Below, piece after piece: positions 7,559 through 16,646 of a DNA stretch of 64,000 bases (position 1 is its first letter; the number at the start of each line of letters is the position of its first letter). A model generated the notes under the pieces. It was given only the letters and a program-made list of their open reading frames with translations. It was not told the DNA's origin and did no database searches. Source of the DNA: Bin5 sp022821545 (GTDB lineage Bacteria; Chloroflexota; Anaerolineae; Caldilineales; Caldilineaceae); NCBI GenBank assembly GCA_963664085.2, contig CAXXLO010000002.1, positions 2,170,001 through 2,234,000 on the forward strand. Reading direction: 5' to 3'. Both the position numbers and the translations under genes were made by a program.

Positions 7559-9607
7559 ATGACCCAGAGAAAGATGCACCGCCGCCGCTTCCTGCAGCTG
7601 TCAGGAGCGACAACCGCGGCAGTTGTACTGGCTGCCTGCGGCGGCCCGGAACCGGAAGTGATCACAGAGGAGCCTGCCGCTGCACCGGCGGCGGAGGAAG
7701 AGCCGGCCAAAGAGGTCGTGATAGAGGAGGCCGAGGCGCCCTCCCAGTACTCTGAATCACCGCGACTGGCCGAAATGGTCGCCAATGGCGAGCTGCCGCC
7801 CGTGACCGAACGTCTGCCCGTGTCGCCGCTGGTCCTGCCGCGCGAAGCGATCGGCGAGTACGGCGGCCTGGTGCGCCAGATTCACCTCGATCCGTCCAGC
7901 TTCGTCAGCCAGTACGGTTGGTTCGCGGAGCGTATGCTGACCTATTCGGACCAGGACCTGAAGACGATCATTCCCAACCTTTTCGCCAGCTGGGAAATCA
8001 GCGACGACGCCACGCACTACACCTTCCACCTGCATGAGGGAATGAAGTGGTCCGACGGCGAACTGGTGACGACGGGCGACGTCGATTTCTGGTGGAATTC
8101 GATTGCGACCCATCCCGACGTCGCTTCCAGCGTCTGGTGGGTCTACCGCCACGGCGGCGAAAACATGGTTGTCGACATTCACGACGACTACAGCTTCTCG
8201 GTCACCTTCGCCGCCCCGTTCGGCAACTTCCCCGCCTACCTCACGCGGCGCATCCAGGGCGACTTCCTGCTGCCCAGCCACTATCTCAAGCAGTTCCACG
8301 GCGACTTTGCCGACGAGGACGATCTGGCCGCGATGCTCGAAGAGTCCGAGTACGAGACGTGGGTACAGCTGCTCAGCAACAAGCGCAGCGGCCGCAGCAT
8401 TTGGGGCACGCGTCCCAACTCACCCGAGTATCCGATGCTCTCCGGCTGGATCGTGGACCAGGAGCCGCAGCAGGGCCTGGTGCTGATGAAGAGGAACCCC
8501 TACTACTGGAAGGTCGATACTTCCGGTCAGCAGCTGCCCTACGTCGAGGATCTGCGGATGGACTTCGTGGCCAACCATGAGATCGCCACGCAGAAGACGA
8601 TCCAGGGCGAGCTCGACTATGTCGGACCGCACGACGTTTCGATTGCCCGTTATCCCCTCTACAAGGAAAACGAGCCGACGCAGCACTACCAGGTGATGGA
8701 CTACTTGAGCTGCATGACCGACCGCTACACGCTCTATCCCTGCCACACGCTGACCGAAGACCCCGTGCTGCGCGACATCGTACGGCACCCCAACTTCGTT
8801 AAGGCGCTGAACGTCGCAATCGACCGCGAGGAGATCAACCAGAATCTCTTCTTCGGCCTTGCCAAGATGGGGCAGCTGGCGCCGATGCCCAACTCGCAGT
8901 ATTACGAGCCGAAGTATGCCGAAAACTGGTCCCAGTACGATCCGGACATGGCGAACCAGCTGCTGGACGACATGGGGCTGACGGAGCGCAACGGCGACGG
9001 CTTCCGGCTGCGTTCGGACGGCGAGGTGCTGAAGTTCAACATCGAGCACGCGGGGCCGCGCGTTGGCGTGGCAACCCACGAGTTCACCGAGATCGTGGTT
9101 ACCTTCTGGCGCGAGGTCGGTATCGAAGCCTCCACGAAGGAGATCCAGATCTCGCTCTACAACGAGCGCTGGAGCCAGGGCCTGGTGCATTGCGGCTGCT
9201 GGCACGCGGACCGCTGCACCGATACGTTGCTGCCGGTCGAGATGCGCTGGTTCATTCCCACCAACATCGGGCAGGGCGGCCCTGCTCCCGAGTGGGGGCG
9301 CTGGTTCAGGAGCGGCGGCCAGGACGGAGAAGAGCCGCCGGCCGAGATCCAGACCCTTTACGACCATTACAACACGATGAACACCGTGATCGATGACGCC
9401 GAGCGCGTGGCTGCCGGCAAGAAGATCTTCGACTGGCTTGCCGATAACCCGCTGGCCGTCGGCTCCGTATCCGAGAGCCCGGCGCCGCTCATCTTCCCGA
9501 AGACGATGCGCAACCTGCCGGTCGCAGGTAAACCGGTCGGCTGGGATACGTACGGCATCTCGACCTATCACCCCGAAGCCTTCTACTACGAAGGCGGGGG
9601 CGCGTAA
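7559..9607 (+). CDS. Family-5 ABC substrate-binding lipoprotein (peptide/opine/sugar-type)
   Basis: A 682-residue extracytoplasmic solute-binding protein. The N-terminus has a twin-arginine motif (RRRFLQLSG, residues 8-16) followed by the lipobox VLAAC with Cys27, so it is probably Tat-exported and lipid-anchored. An acidic Pro/Ala linker follows to about residue 60. The lobe pattern is conventional: TYTFHLHEGMKWSDG-type strand early (MKWSDGELVTTGDVDFWW), then FVKALNVAIDREEINQ near residue 420. A strong ribosome-binding site (AGGAGG, 7549-7554) sets the ATG. It heads the transport genes SBP-permease-permease-ATPase-ATPase. The ligand is not deducible; neighbouring dehydratases suggest amino-acid derivatives or sugar acids. 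Confidence 0.9.
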   Translation: MTQRKMHRRRFLQLSGATTAAVVLAACGGPEPEVITEEPAAAPAAEEEPAKEVVIEEAEAPSQYSESPRLAEMVANGELPPVTERLPVSPLVLPREAIGEYGGLVRQIHLDPSSFVSQYGWFAERMLTYSDQDLKTIIPNLFASWEISDDATHYTFHLHEGMKWSDGELVTTGDVDFWWNSIATHPDVASSVWWVYRHGGENMVVDIHDDYSFSVTFAAPFGNFPAYLTRRIQGDFLLPSHYLKQFHGDFADEDDLAAMLEESEYETWVQLLSNKRSGRSIWGTRPNSPEYPMLSGWIVDQEPQQGLVLMKRNPYYWKVDTSGQQLPYVEDLRMDFVANHEIATQKTIQGELDYVGPHDVSIARYPLYKENEPTQHYQVMDYLSCMTDRYTLYPCHTLTEDPVLRDIVRHPNFVKALNVAIDREEINQNLFFGLAKMGQLAPMPNSQYYEPKYAENWSQYDPDMANQLLDDMGLTERNGDGFRLRSDGEVLKFNIEHAGPRVGVATHEFTEIVVTFWREVGIEASTKEIQISLYNERWSQGLVHCGCWHADRCTDTLLPVEMRWFIPTNIGQGGPAPEWGRWFRSGGQDGEEPPAEIQTLYDHYNTMNTVIDDAERVAAGKKIFDWLADNPLAVGSVSESPAPLIFPKTMRNLPVAGKPVGWDTYGISTYHPEAFYYEGGGA

Positions 9608-9612
9608 GCTTA

Positions 9613-9653
9613 GAGGAGAGAGTTAAGAGAGATTCCTTCTCTACTCTCTCCTC
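9613..9653 (+). promoter_or_regulatory. Intercistronic hairpin between SBP and first permease
   Basis: GAGGAGAGAGT (9613-9623) is perfectly complementary to ACTCTCTCCTC (9643-9653), with a short inner stem of GAGA/TCTC. It begins 5 bases after the SBP stop and ends 28 bases before the permease ATG. There is no strong T-run, so partial attenuation or mRNA 3'-end protection of the SBP message is more likely than full termination. Confidence 0.7.
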
Positions 9654-9681
9654 ACCGTTGTCTTCTCTTAAGGGGTTCCAA

Positions 9682-10683
9682 ATGACTGTCTACATCATTC
9701 AGCGCGTTATGCGCATGATCCCGCTGCTGTTTCTGCTCTCGTTGATCGCCTTTCTGATCATTCAGCTGCCTCCGGGCGACTATCTGACGGAGCATATAAA
9801 CGCGCTGCGGGCATCGGGCCGTGATGTAGACGAGGCCGAGGTCGAGCGGCTTATGAAACAGTACGCCCTGGACCGGCCCATGCACGTGCAATACTTGACC
9901 TGGATCCAAAACATCCTGTTCAAAGGGTCATTCGGACAGTCCTTCCAGTGGGGCAGACCGGTCAATGAGGTAATCGGCGACAAGATGGCGCTGACCTTCC
10001 TGCTGGCCATCCTCACAACTGCGTTCGTGTGGACGGTGTCGGTGCCGATCGGCATCTACGTGTCAGTACGGCAGTACACTTTCACCGATTACCTCTTTAC
10101 AATGATCGGATTCGTCGGGCTTGCGGTGCCCGGATTCCTGTTGGCGATGGTCGTTATGTACTTCTCCTTCGCCTGGTTCGGCCTCAAAGTGGGGGGACTG
10201 TTCTCCCCGGCTTTCGAGCTCGAACCCTGGAGCATCGCCAAATTCCAGAATATGCTCACCCGCATCTGGGTGCCGGTCCTGATCCTGGGGATTGGCGGCA
10301 CGGCCCACATTATTCGCATCATGCGGGCGACGATGCTCGATGAGCTGCGCAAACAGTACGTCACGGTGGCCCGCTCCAAAGGGCTGTCCGAGTTTGCCGT
10401 CCTGATGAACTACCCCGTACGCATCGCCATCAACCCCTTGATCAGCTCCCTCGGCTTTCTGCTGCCGTGGATCATCTCCGGGGGCACCGTTGTCGAGATC
10501 GTGCTCAACCTGCCCACCGCGGCGGTCGTTCTCTATCGCGCCCTGCTTTCCCAGGACATGTTCCTGGCCGGCAGCTTCATTCTTCTGGTCGGAACGCTCG
10601 CGCTCGTGGGCAGCCTGCTGGCCGACATCGCCCTGGCAGCCGTCGATCCGCGCATCCGGTTTGGCAGCGTGGAGGAGATGTAA
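9682..10683 (+). CDS. ABC transporter permease, DppB/OppB type
   Basis: First inner-membrane subunit of the importer, 333 residues, six predicted transmembrane segments. It begins with the family's MTVYIIQRVMRMIPLLFLLS. The cytoplasmic EAA-like loop is in LDELRKQYVTVARSKGLSE (around residues 215-235) and the C-terminus ends ADIALAAVDPRIRFG, as is normal. I start it at the ATG at 9682, 7 bases after AAGGGG, rather than at an in-frame codon 24 bases earlier inside the intercistronic region. It is followed 8 bases later by the second permease. Confidence 0.9.
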   Translation: MTVYIIQRVMRMIPLLFLLSLIAFLIIQLPPGDYLTEHINALRASGRDVDEAEVERLMKQYALDRPMHVQYLTWIQNILFKGSFGQSFQWGRPVNEVIGDKMALTFLLAILTTAFVWTVSVPIGIYVSVRQYTFTDYLFTMIGFVGLAVPGFLLAMVVMYFSFAWFGLKVGGLFSPAFELEPWSIAKFQNMLTRIWVPVLILGIGGTAHIIRIMRATMLDELRKQYVTVARSKGLSEFAVLMNYPVRIAINPLISSLGFLLPWIISGGTVVEIVLNLPTAAVVLYRALLSQDMFLAGSFILLVGTLALVGSLLADIALAAVDPRIRFGSVEEM

Positions 10684-10691
10684 CTGAGACC

Positions 10692-11873
10692 ATGTCTTCA
10701 TTCGTCACCAATATTTTGAGGCTGATCAACCCGCGCCAACGCTCGCTTGAGACGGCGCCAAGCCCGGCCACCACTTTTTCCGAGTCGGAAGACTTCTATC
10801 GCGCCGGGCAGTGGCAGCTGGTATGGTGGAAGTTCCGCCGTCACCGTCTGGCCAAGTTCGCAATGTGGGTGCTGGCTTTTTTCTATGTGCTCGTTCTCTT
10901 TGCCGAATTTTTCGCGCCCCACGCGCCCCTGACCCGCTACAAGGATCTCGCGTCGGCGCCGCCCACCAAGATCCGCCTCTTTGAAGTCGTCAGCAGGAGT
11001 TACCGCAGCCCCTTCATCTACACGATCGTGCGCGGGCGCGATCCCGTTACGGCGCGCCCGATCTACAAGGCCAACGCCGGCGAGCCTAACAGCATCAGGC
11101 TCTTCGTGCGCGGCGACGCCTACAAGATGTGGGGCCTGTTCGAATCGGACCTGCACCTGTTCGGCACCGAGCAGGAGTCAATGCCGCTCTTCATTTTCGG
11201 CACCGACCGCATCGGCCGCGATATTTTTTCCCGCATCATCTACGGCGGCCGCATCTCTTTGACCATCGGCCTGATCGGGGTCGCCCTTACGGCCATCTTC
11301 GGCGTGCTCCTGGGCGGCATTTCCGGCTACTTTGGCGGCGCCATCGATGAGATTATTCAGCGCCTCATCGACATTTTTTACGCCCTGCCCACGATCCCTT
11401 TGTGGATGTCGCTGGCCGCGGCCCTGCCCCAGGACTGGCCCAATTTGCGGCTCTATTTCGCCATCACGATCATTCTTTCGATCCTCAACTGGACGCGCCT
11501 GGCCCGCATCGTGCGCGGCAAGATTCTGAGCCTGCGCGAAGAGGACTTTGTCATGGCCGCGCGGCTCGACGGCGAAAACCAGTGGACGATCATCACCCGT
11601 TACCTGCTCCCCGGCTTCACCAGCTTCATCATCGTCGAGCTCACCATCGCCATCCCGTTCATGATTTTGGGCGAGACGGCGTTGAGCTTCCTCGGAATCG
11701 GTCTGCAGCCGCCCACCATCAGCTGGGGCGTCATGCTCCAGGACGCGCAGGACATCATGTCGGTCGCGCAAACGCCCTGGACGCTCTGGCCGGTCATCTT
11801 TGTTGTGATTGCAGTTCTCATGTTCAACTTCCTGGGCGATGGCATGCGCGACGCAGCCGACCCGTACCATTAG
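10692..11873 (+). CDS. ABC transporter permease, DppC/OppC type
   Basis: Second permease, 393 residues, longer than the usual ~300. The extra length is an N-terminal cytoplasmic segment (1-55) and a ~90-residue extracytoplasmic stretch after the first transmembrane helix, before the conserved FGTDRIGRDIFSRIIYGG. The EAA loop is in LREEDFVMAARLDGENQW and the end is NFLGDGMRDAADPYH. The ATG at 10692 follows the upstream stop by 8 bases; GGAGGAGA in the upstream gene's end is the likely ribosome-binding site, suggesting translational coupling. It pairs with the 9682 gene product. Confidence 0.88.
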   Translation: MSSFVTNILRLINPRQRSLETAPSPATTFSESEDFYRAGQWQLVWWKFRRHRLAKFAMWVLAFFYVLVLFAEFFAPHAPLTRYKDLASAPPTKIRLFEVVSRSYRSPFIYTIVRGRDPVTARPIYKANAGEPNSIRLFVRGDAYKMWGLFESDLHLFGTEQESMPLFIFGTDRIGRDIFSRIIYGGRISLTIGLIGVALTAIFGVLLGGISGYFGGAIDEIIQRLIDIFYALPTIPLWMSLAAALPQDWPNLRLYFAITIILSILNWTRLARIVRGKILSLREEDFVMAARLDGENQWTIITRYLLPGFTSFIIVELTIAIPFMILGETALSFLGIGLQPPTISWGVMLQDAQDIMSVAQTPWTLWPVIFVVIAVLMFNFLGDGMRDAADPYH

Positions 11874-11942
11874 CCCGCGGCAGGTTTCCAGGGGCGATTT
11901 CAGCCACTGCGTTCAGGCCGGCAACGACTGGGATTACACTTT

Positions 11943-12989
11943 ATGGCGTCAGAACAAAACGGAGCGGGACCGCAGGAAGCCCTTTTGGAAATAAGGGATC
12001 TGAAGACGCACTTTGCCCTCGAGGAGGGGACCGTGCGCGCCGTTGACGGCGTCGACCTGGACGTCCGCCGCCGGCAGGTCGTCGGCGTCGTTGGCGAGAG
12101 CGGCTGCGGCAAAAGCATGACGGCCATGTCGATCATGCGCCTCATCCCGCCGCCGGGCCAGATCGTCGACGGCGAGATTCGGTTTCACCGTCCATTCGAC
12201 GACCGCAGCGACGCCGCCGACATCGTCGACATCGCCCAGTTCGAATCGAACAGCCGCGAGCTGCGCGATATTCGCGGCAATCAGATCTCGATGGTCTTCC
12301 AGGAGCCGATGACCGCGCTCAGCCCTGTGCGCACGGTTGGCAAACAGATCACCGAAGCGATCCTCCTGCACCAGGAGGTCAACAAGGCCGAGGCACGCGA
12401 CATCGCCATCGAGACGCTCGCACGCGTGAAGATGCCCAACCCGGAACAGCGCTTCGACGACTATCCCTTCCAGCTGAGCGGCGGCATGCGGCAACGCGCC
12501 GTCATCGCCATGGCGCTCGCCTGCCGCCCCCAACTGCTGATCGCCGACGAACCGACCACCGCTCTCGATGTCACGACCGAGGCACAGATTCTCGACCTGA
12601 TGCGGGAGCTGCAGGCCGAATCCGACATGTCGATCCTCTACATCACCCACAATCTCGGAGTCGTCGCCGAAATGGCGGAGGATGTGGTCGTCATGTACCT
12701 GGGCAAGGTCGTCGAGCGCACCGACGTCGACTCGATTTTCTACAATCCCAAGCATCCCTATACGCGCGGGCTGCTGAACTCGATTCCGCGGCTTGAAGAT
12801 GTCCTGCAGGACAAGCGCGAGAAGCTCAACGCGATCGAGGGCATGGTCCCAAGCCCCTACCAGCGGCTGCAAGGATGCTCCTTCCACCCCCGCTGCCCCG
12901 ACTTCATGCCCGGCGTCTGCGATGAGGCCGAGCCGCAGCTGATCCAGCTCGAGGAGGGTCATGCGGTACGCTGCCACCTCTATACATGA
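11943..12989 (+). CDS. Oligopeptide-type ABC transporter ATPase, OppD/DppD
   Basis: Cytoplasmic ATPase of 348 residues that hydrolyses ATP for the importer. Walker A is GESGCGKS (about residues 51-58), the signature LSGGMRQRAVIAMALA, Walker B LLIADEPTTALD, and the H-loop LYITHNLG. The C-terminal oligopeptide-transporter extension carries the Cys pattern GCSFHPRCPDFMPGVCDE, which in this family can bind an Fe-S cluster or zinc. It lies 69 bp after the permease. The ribosome-binding site is weak. Confidence 0.92.
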   Translation: MASEQNGAGPQEALLEIRDLKTHFALEEGTVRAVDGVDLDVRRRQVVGVVGESGCGKSMTAMSIMRLIPPPGQIVDGEIRFHRPFDDRSDAADIVDIAQFESNSRELRDIRGNQISMVFQEPMTALSPVRTVGKQITEAILLHQEVNKAEARDIAIETLARVKMPNPEQRFDDYPFQLSGGMRQRAVIAMALACRPQLLIADEPTTALDVTTEAQILDLMRELQAESDMSILYITHNLGVVAEMAEDVVVMYLGKVVERTDVDSIFYNPKHPYTRGLLNSIPRLEDVLQDKREKLNAIEGMVPSPYQRLQGCSFHPRCPDFMPGVCDEAEPQLIQLEEGHAVRCHLYT

Positions 12990-13004
12990 GACGCGATGAG
13001 AGCC

Positions 13005-13104
13005 GCGCTCATATAGCGAAGCGGTAGCGCTTTGCGCCAGCGCGCCCGTGTTGAGAAGCGGCGGCGCATTATTCCACGGCGCTCAAACAGCGAAGCGGTA
13101 GCGC
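13005..13104. repeat. Pair of 26-bp direct repeats before the OppF-like gene
   Basis: The segments 13005-13030 and 13079-13104 match at 24 of 26 positions and share the core AGCGAAGCGGTAGCGC. They fill the 132-bp gap between the two ATPase genes. The core is partly self-complementary (GCG...CGC). Confidence 0.85.
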
Positions 13105-13121
13105 ATCAAGAACAGAGTCAA

Positions 13122-14171
13122 ATGTCAAGCGAAAACGGAAACGCCTCCCCGTCCCAATCTTCATCCCTGCTCCTGGAGATCAAGAATCTCAAGAAGCATT
13201 TCCCGATCCGCCGCGGCCTCTTCAAACGCACCGTCGGCTATGTCAAGGCGGTCGACGACGTCAGCTTGCAGGTGAACGAAGGCGAGACATTGGGGCTCGT
13301 GGGGGAAAGCGGCTGCGGCAAAACAACCACGGGACGCATGATCCTGCGCGCCATCCCCTCGACGGAGGGCGACGTCTACTTCCGTGACCCGGACCTGGGG
13401 CGCGTCAACGTTAACGATCTGGACAACCAGCAGCTCAACCAGGTGCGCCGCAATATGCGCATGATCTTCCAGGACCCCCACGCCTCCCTCAATCCCCGCA
13501 TGACGATCCTCGAACTGATCGGCGCCCCCCTGCGCGCCATGGCTCTGGCAAAAGGAACGGAACTTGAGGACCGCGTCGCCCACACGCTTGGGCTCGTCGG
13601 CCTTGCGCCCGAGGTGATGCGCCGCTATCCCCACGCCTTCAGCGGCGGCCAGCGTCAGCGCATCGGCATCGCCCGCGCTCTCGTCTGCCAGCCCAACCTC
13701 GTCGTCGCCGATGAACCGGTCTCCGCCCTCGACGTTTCGGTGCAGGCCCAGATCCTCAACCTGTTGCAGGAGCTGCAGGACCAGATGGGGCTCACCTATG
13801 TTTTTGTCGCCCACGATCTGAGCGTCGTGGCGCATATCTGCGATCGCGTCGCCGTCATGTACGTGGGCAAGATTGTCGAGATGGCGTCCACGCTCGAACT
13901 TTACACCAACCCCAAGCACCCCTACACCGAAGCGCTGCTGTCGGCCATCCCCAAGCCGGACCCCCGGCGCCGGGGATCCGCGCGCATCCTCCTTGAAGGC
14001 GAGGTCGCCAACCCGGCCGACCCGCCGTCCGGCTGCTATTTCCATCCCCGCTGCGCCTACGCCCAGGACCTCTGCCACGAGCGGGAGCCCGCCTGGGAAG
14101 AGGTCGAGCCCGGCCACTTTGCAAAGTGCCACTTCGCCAATGAGCTGGAGCTGGCCGGCGTTGTCGCATGA
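13122..14171 (+). CDS. Oligopeptide-type ABC transporter ATPase, OppF/DppF
   Basis: Partner ATPase of the 11943 product, 349 residues from the chosen ATG at 13122; an in-frame extension reaches back to 13032 across the direct repeats but is not conserved-looking. Walker A is GESGCGKTT, the signature FSGGQRQRIGIARAL, Walker B LVVADEPVSALD and the H-loop FVAHDLSVV. The oligopeptide C-terminal extension is present (SGCYFHPRCAYAQDLCHE). The family dimerises with OppD-type subunits to power both permeases. Confidence 0.92.
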   Translation: MSSENGNASPSQSSSLLLEIKNLKKHFPIRRGLFKRTVGYVKAVDDVSLQVNEGETLGLVGESGCGKTTTGRMILRAIPSTEGDVYFRDPDLGRVNVNDLDNQQLNQVRRNMRMIFQDPHASLNPRMTILELIGAPLRAMALAKGTELEDRVAHTLGLVGLAPEVMRRYPHAFSGGQRQRIGIARALVCQPNLVVADEPVSALDVSVQAQILNLLQELQDQMGLTYVFVAHDLSVVAHICDRVAVMYVGKIVEMASTLELYTNPKHPYTEALLSAIPKPDPRRRGSARILLEGEVANPADPPSGCYFHPRCAYAQDLCHEREPAWEEVEPGHFAKCHFANELELAGVVA

Positions 14172-14219
14172 ACAGATACTGCTCGCGGCCTTTGGGCCTT
14201 TAGTTGGGAATCCCCCCCC

Positions 14220-14570
14220 ATGAAAAACGTGAAGTTTGTCGGAAACGCCGCCGCCCAGGTCATCCTGTTTTACCTGCTCTGGTTCGCCTCTTGCGGGTTG
14301 TTCATCCTCAACATCGTAACCGCCCTTCCAGCCCTGCGCGCCGTCGCCATTTCTTTCGGCGCAGACCAGTGGACGCTTCCCGCCGTCCATCGCTTCTCGC
14401 TCCTGGGACTGGCCGTCGCAGCCGTGGTTTTCTTCTTCTGGAGTGAGGCGGGTTACCGCCGGGCGTCCGAGGTCAGCCTCAGCCGGTTTCTGCGCGCATT
14501 CGCCTGGGTGACGGGCGCCCAACTTACGATGATCGTCGTCGCATATCTGATTCCCCGCATGGTACTATAG
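14220..14570 (+). CDS. Small membrane protein of unknown function
   Basis: A 116-residue protein with three hydrophobic helices at about 11-36, 57-77 and 88-112 and a basic N-terminus (MKNVKF). I do not recognise a family. It sits between the importer ATPase (48 bp upstream) and a dehydratase gene (18 bp downstream) on the same strand, so it is probably in the operon. Its ATG is directly preceded by a run of eight C residues and no ribosome-binding site, which makes the start or its expression unusual. Confidence 0.6.
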   Translation: MKNVKFVGNAAAQVILFYLLWFASCGLFILNIVTALPALRAVAISFGADQWTLPAVHRFSLLGLAVAAVVFFFWSEAGYRRASEVSLSRFLRAFAWVTGAQLTMIVVAYLIPRMVL

Positions 14571-14588
14571 AGCCCAGGAGCGCCGCCC

Positions 14589-15767
14589 ATGCGTATCGCC
14601 TCCATCGAAACCTTTATCCTCGAGGCGCCCATCCAGCCCGGCTTCGGCTGGTCACAGGGCTGGACCGATAAACGCTACGCCGGCCTGGTCAAGGTCGTCA
14701 CCGACGATGGCATCGCCGGCTGGGGCGAAGGACTGTACGGGCCTTCGGCGCGCATCGTCCACGAGGAGTTCGCCCCCATCCTGATCGGCGCCGACCCGAT
14801 GCAGCGCAACCTGCGCTGGCAGGAGATGTTTCGCCTCTTCTACAACGGCAACGTCGCCGGCGGCATCGGCGGCAGCGCCATCAGCGCCGTCGATACCGCC
14901 CTCTGGGACATCGCCGGCAAGGCGAGCGGGCTGCCCGTCTGGGCCCTTCTCGGTGGAAAGGTGCGCGACCGCATCGCCGTCTACGCGACCGGCCTCTACT
15001 ATAGCGAGGAAAACCTTGCCTCCGACGGCCGCGACATTCCGCAGCGTCTGCTCGACGAGGCCCGCATGTACGTCGAGCTGGGCTTCACAGGCATGAAGAC
15101 GAAGGTCGGCGGCCTTCCCCTGGCCCAGGACGTGCGCCGCGTCGCCGCCATCCGCGAGGCGATCGGCCCCGACATCTTCCTCATGGCAGACGCCAATCAG
15201 GCCTATAACGCCACCACAGCCATCCGCATCGGCCGCGAGCTGGCCGATCTGGACGTCTACTGGTTCGAGGAGCCCGTGAACGCCAAGGACGTGGAGGGCT
15301 ATCTGCAGGTCAAGGCCGCGCTGCCGATGGCCATCGCCGGCGGCGAAAACCTGCGCACGCGCTATGAGTTCAAAGACTTCATCGGCCGCCGCTGCGTTGA
15401 TATCGTCCAACCGGACGTCGTGATGGCGGGCGGCATCACCGAGATGCACCGCGTCGCCTCCATGGCCAACGCTTTCGGCATTCTCTGCAATCCCCACGTC
15501 TGGGGCTCGCCCGTGATGATCGCCGCCAGCCTGCACGTCGCTTCCGCCGTGCCGGAATGCCCGCCGGCGCGCACGCCCCGCCCCTACCAGCAGGAGCCTG
15601 TCATGGAGTTCGACCGCACGCCCAGCCCCATACGCGAGGGCATCGCCGAACCCTTCGACCAGAGCGGCGGCTTTCTCGACGTGCCCACCGGGCCCGGCCT
15701 CGGCGTGGAGATAGACGAGGCGGCGGTGCGCCGGCTGAGCGTCGACACGCAGAAGACCGGCAATTGA
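14589..15767 (+). CDS. Mandelate racemase/muconate lactonizing family enzyme, sugar-acid dehydratase-like
   Basis: A 392-residue enolase-superfamily enzyme. The capping domain covers about residues 1-115, then a (beta/alpha)-barrel with the base motif GMKTKVG (KxK), Mg2+ ligands in LMADANQAY, YWFEEPVN and IAGGENL, and the late His in NPHVWGSP. A KxK base with a C-terminal His defines the mandelate racemase subgroup, which includes galactonate and other aldonate dehydratases. The ATG has AGGAG at good spacing. With the following sugar-phosphate isomerase-like gene it suggests breakdown of a sugar acid imported by the neighbouring ABC system. The exact substrate is unknown. Confidence 0.85.
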   Translation: MRIASIETFILEAPIQPGFGWSQGWTDKRYAGLVKVVTDDGIAGWGEGLYGPSARIVHEEFAPILIGADPMQRNLRWQEMFRLFYNGNVAGGIGGSAISAVDTALWDIAGKASGLPVWALLGGKVRDRIAVYATGLYYSEENLASDGRDIPQRLLDEARMYVELGFTGMKTKVGGLPLAQDVRRVAAIREAIGPDIFLMADANQAYNATTAIRIGRELADLDVYWFEEPVNAKDVEGYLQVKAALPMAIAGGENLRTRYEFKDFIGRRCVDIVQPDVVMAGGITEMHRVASMANAFGILCNPHVWGSPVMIAASLHVASAVPECPPARTPRPYQQEPVMEFDRTPSPIREGIAEPFDQSGGFLDVPTGPGLGVEIDEAAVRRLSVDTQKTGN

Positions 15768-15850
15768 CACAGTTTCCAACTCCCGTTTAACGGTAAAGGC
15801 GCCAGCCGCCCCTCTTTTGTCTTCTACATCATCGAAAGGAAGCTGTTCCC

Positions 15851-16633
15851 ATGCCTCCCATCGCCCTCCAACTCTATTCCGTGCGCCATGAGTTTGCCGC
15901 CGATATGCCCGGCACGCTGGCCGCAGCGGCCCGGATGGGCTACACCGGCGTTGAGTTCGCCGGCCCGCCCCAACACTCCGCCGCCGCCCTCAAAGCCGAA
16001 CTGGACGAGCTCGGCCTCGCCTGCGCCGGCTGGCATGTGCCCTTCGACCTCGTGCAGGACGACCCGCTGCCCAAGACCATCGCCTTCCACCATGCGCTCG
16101 GCAATGACAAACTGATCATCCCCGGCATCCCCGAAGAGCTGCGCCGCAGCCGCGACGACTGGCTCAAGCTGGCCGGATTCACCAACCGCCTCGCCGAACG
16201 TCTCGCCGCCGAAGGAATGCGCACCGGCTACCACAACCACTTCCACGAGTTCCTGCCCCTGGACGGCGAAACGCCGTGGGACACCTTTTTCGGCAACACC
16301 GACCCGTCCGTCATCATGCAGTTCGATACGGGCAACGCCGTCTTCGGCGGCGCCGACCCGGTCAGCGTCATCCGCAGCTATCCCGGCCGCGCCGCGACCG
16401 TCCATCTCAAACCCTTCACCAGACGCCTGCACGACGGCCCGGGTCACGACTATCCCCATCCCGCCTTCGATCCGATCATCGGTGAGGACGACACGGACTG
16501 GCCGGCTTTCTTCGAGGCCTGCGAATCGGTCGGCGGCACCGAATGGTACATCGTCGAATACGAGAGCGACGCCTTTCCTCCTCTTGAAGCGGTCGAACGC
16601 TGCCTGAAGGCGCTGCGGGGCATGGGAAAATAG
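15851..16633 (+). CDS. Sugar phosphate isomerase/epimerase-like TIM-barrel protein
   Basis: A 260-residue protein of the xylose isomerase-like (AP endonuclease 2) TIM-barrel superfamily. Family features are the start PPIALQLYSVRHEF, the metal-site segments GYHNHFHEF (about residue 125), MQFDTGNAVFGG and TVHLKPFT, and the late EDDTDWPAFFEA. Members isomerise or epimerise keto-sugars and inositol derivatives with a divalent metal. The ATG follows AAGGA. It is in line with the dehydratase upstream and an MFS gene 13 bp downstream. Confidence 0.85.
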   Translation: MPPIALQLYSVRHEFAADMPGTLAAAARMGYTGVEFAGPPQHSAAALKAELDELGLACAGWHVPFDLVQDDPLPKTIAFHHALGNDKLIIPGIPEELRRSRDDWLKLAGFTNRLAERLAAEGMRTGYHNHFHEFLPLDGETPWDTFFGNTDPSVIMQFDTGNAVFGGADPVSVIRSYPGRAATVHLKPFTRRLHDGPGHDYPHPAFDPIIGEDDTDWPAFFEACESVGGTEWYIVEYESDAFPPLEAVERCLKALRGMGK

Positions 16634-16646
16634 CGCGCCAACCTAC

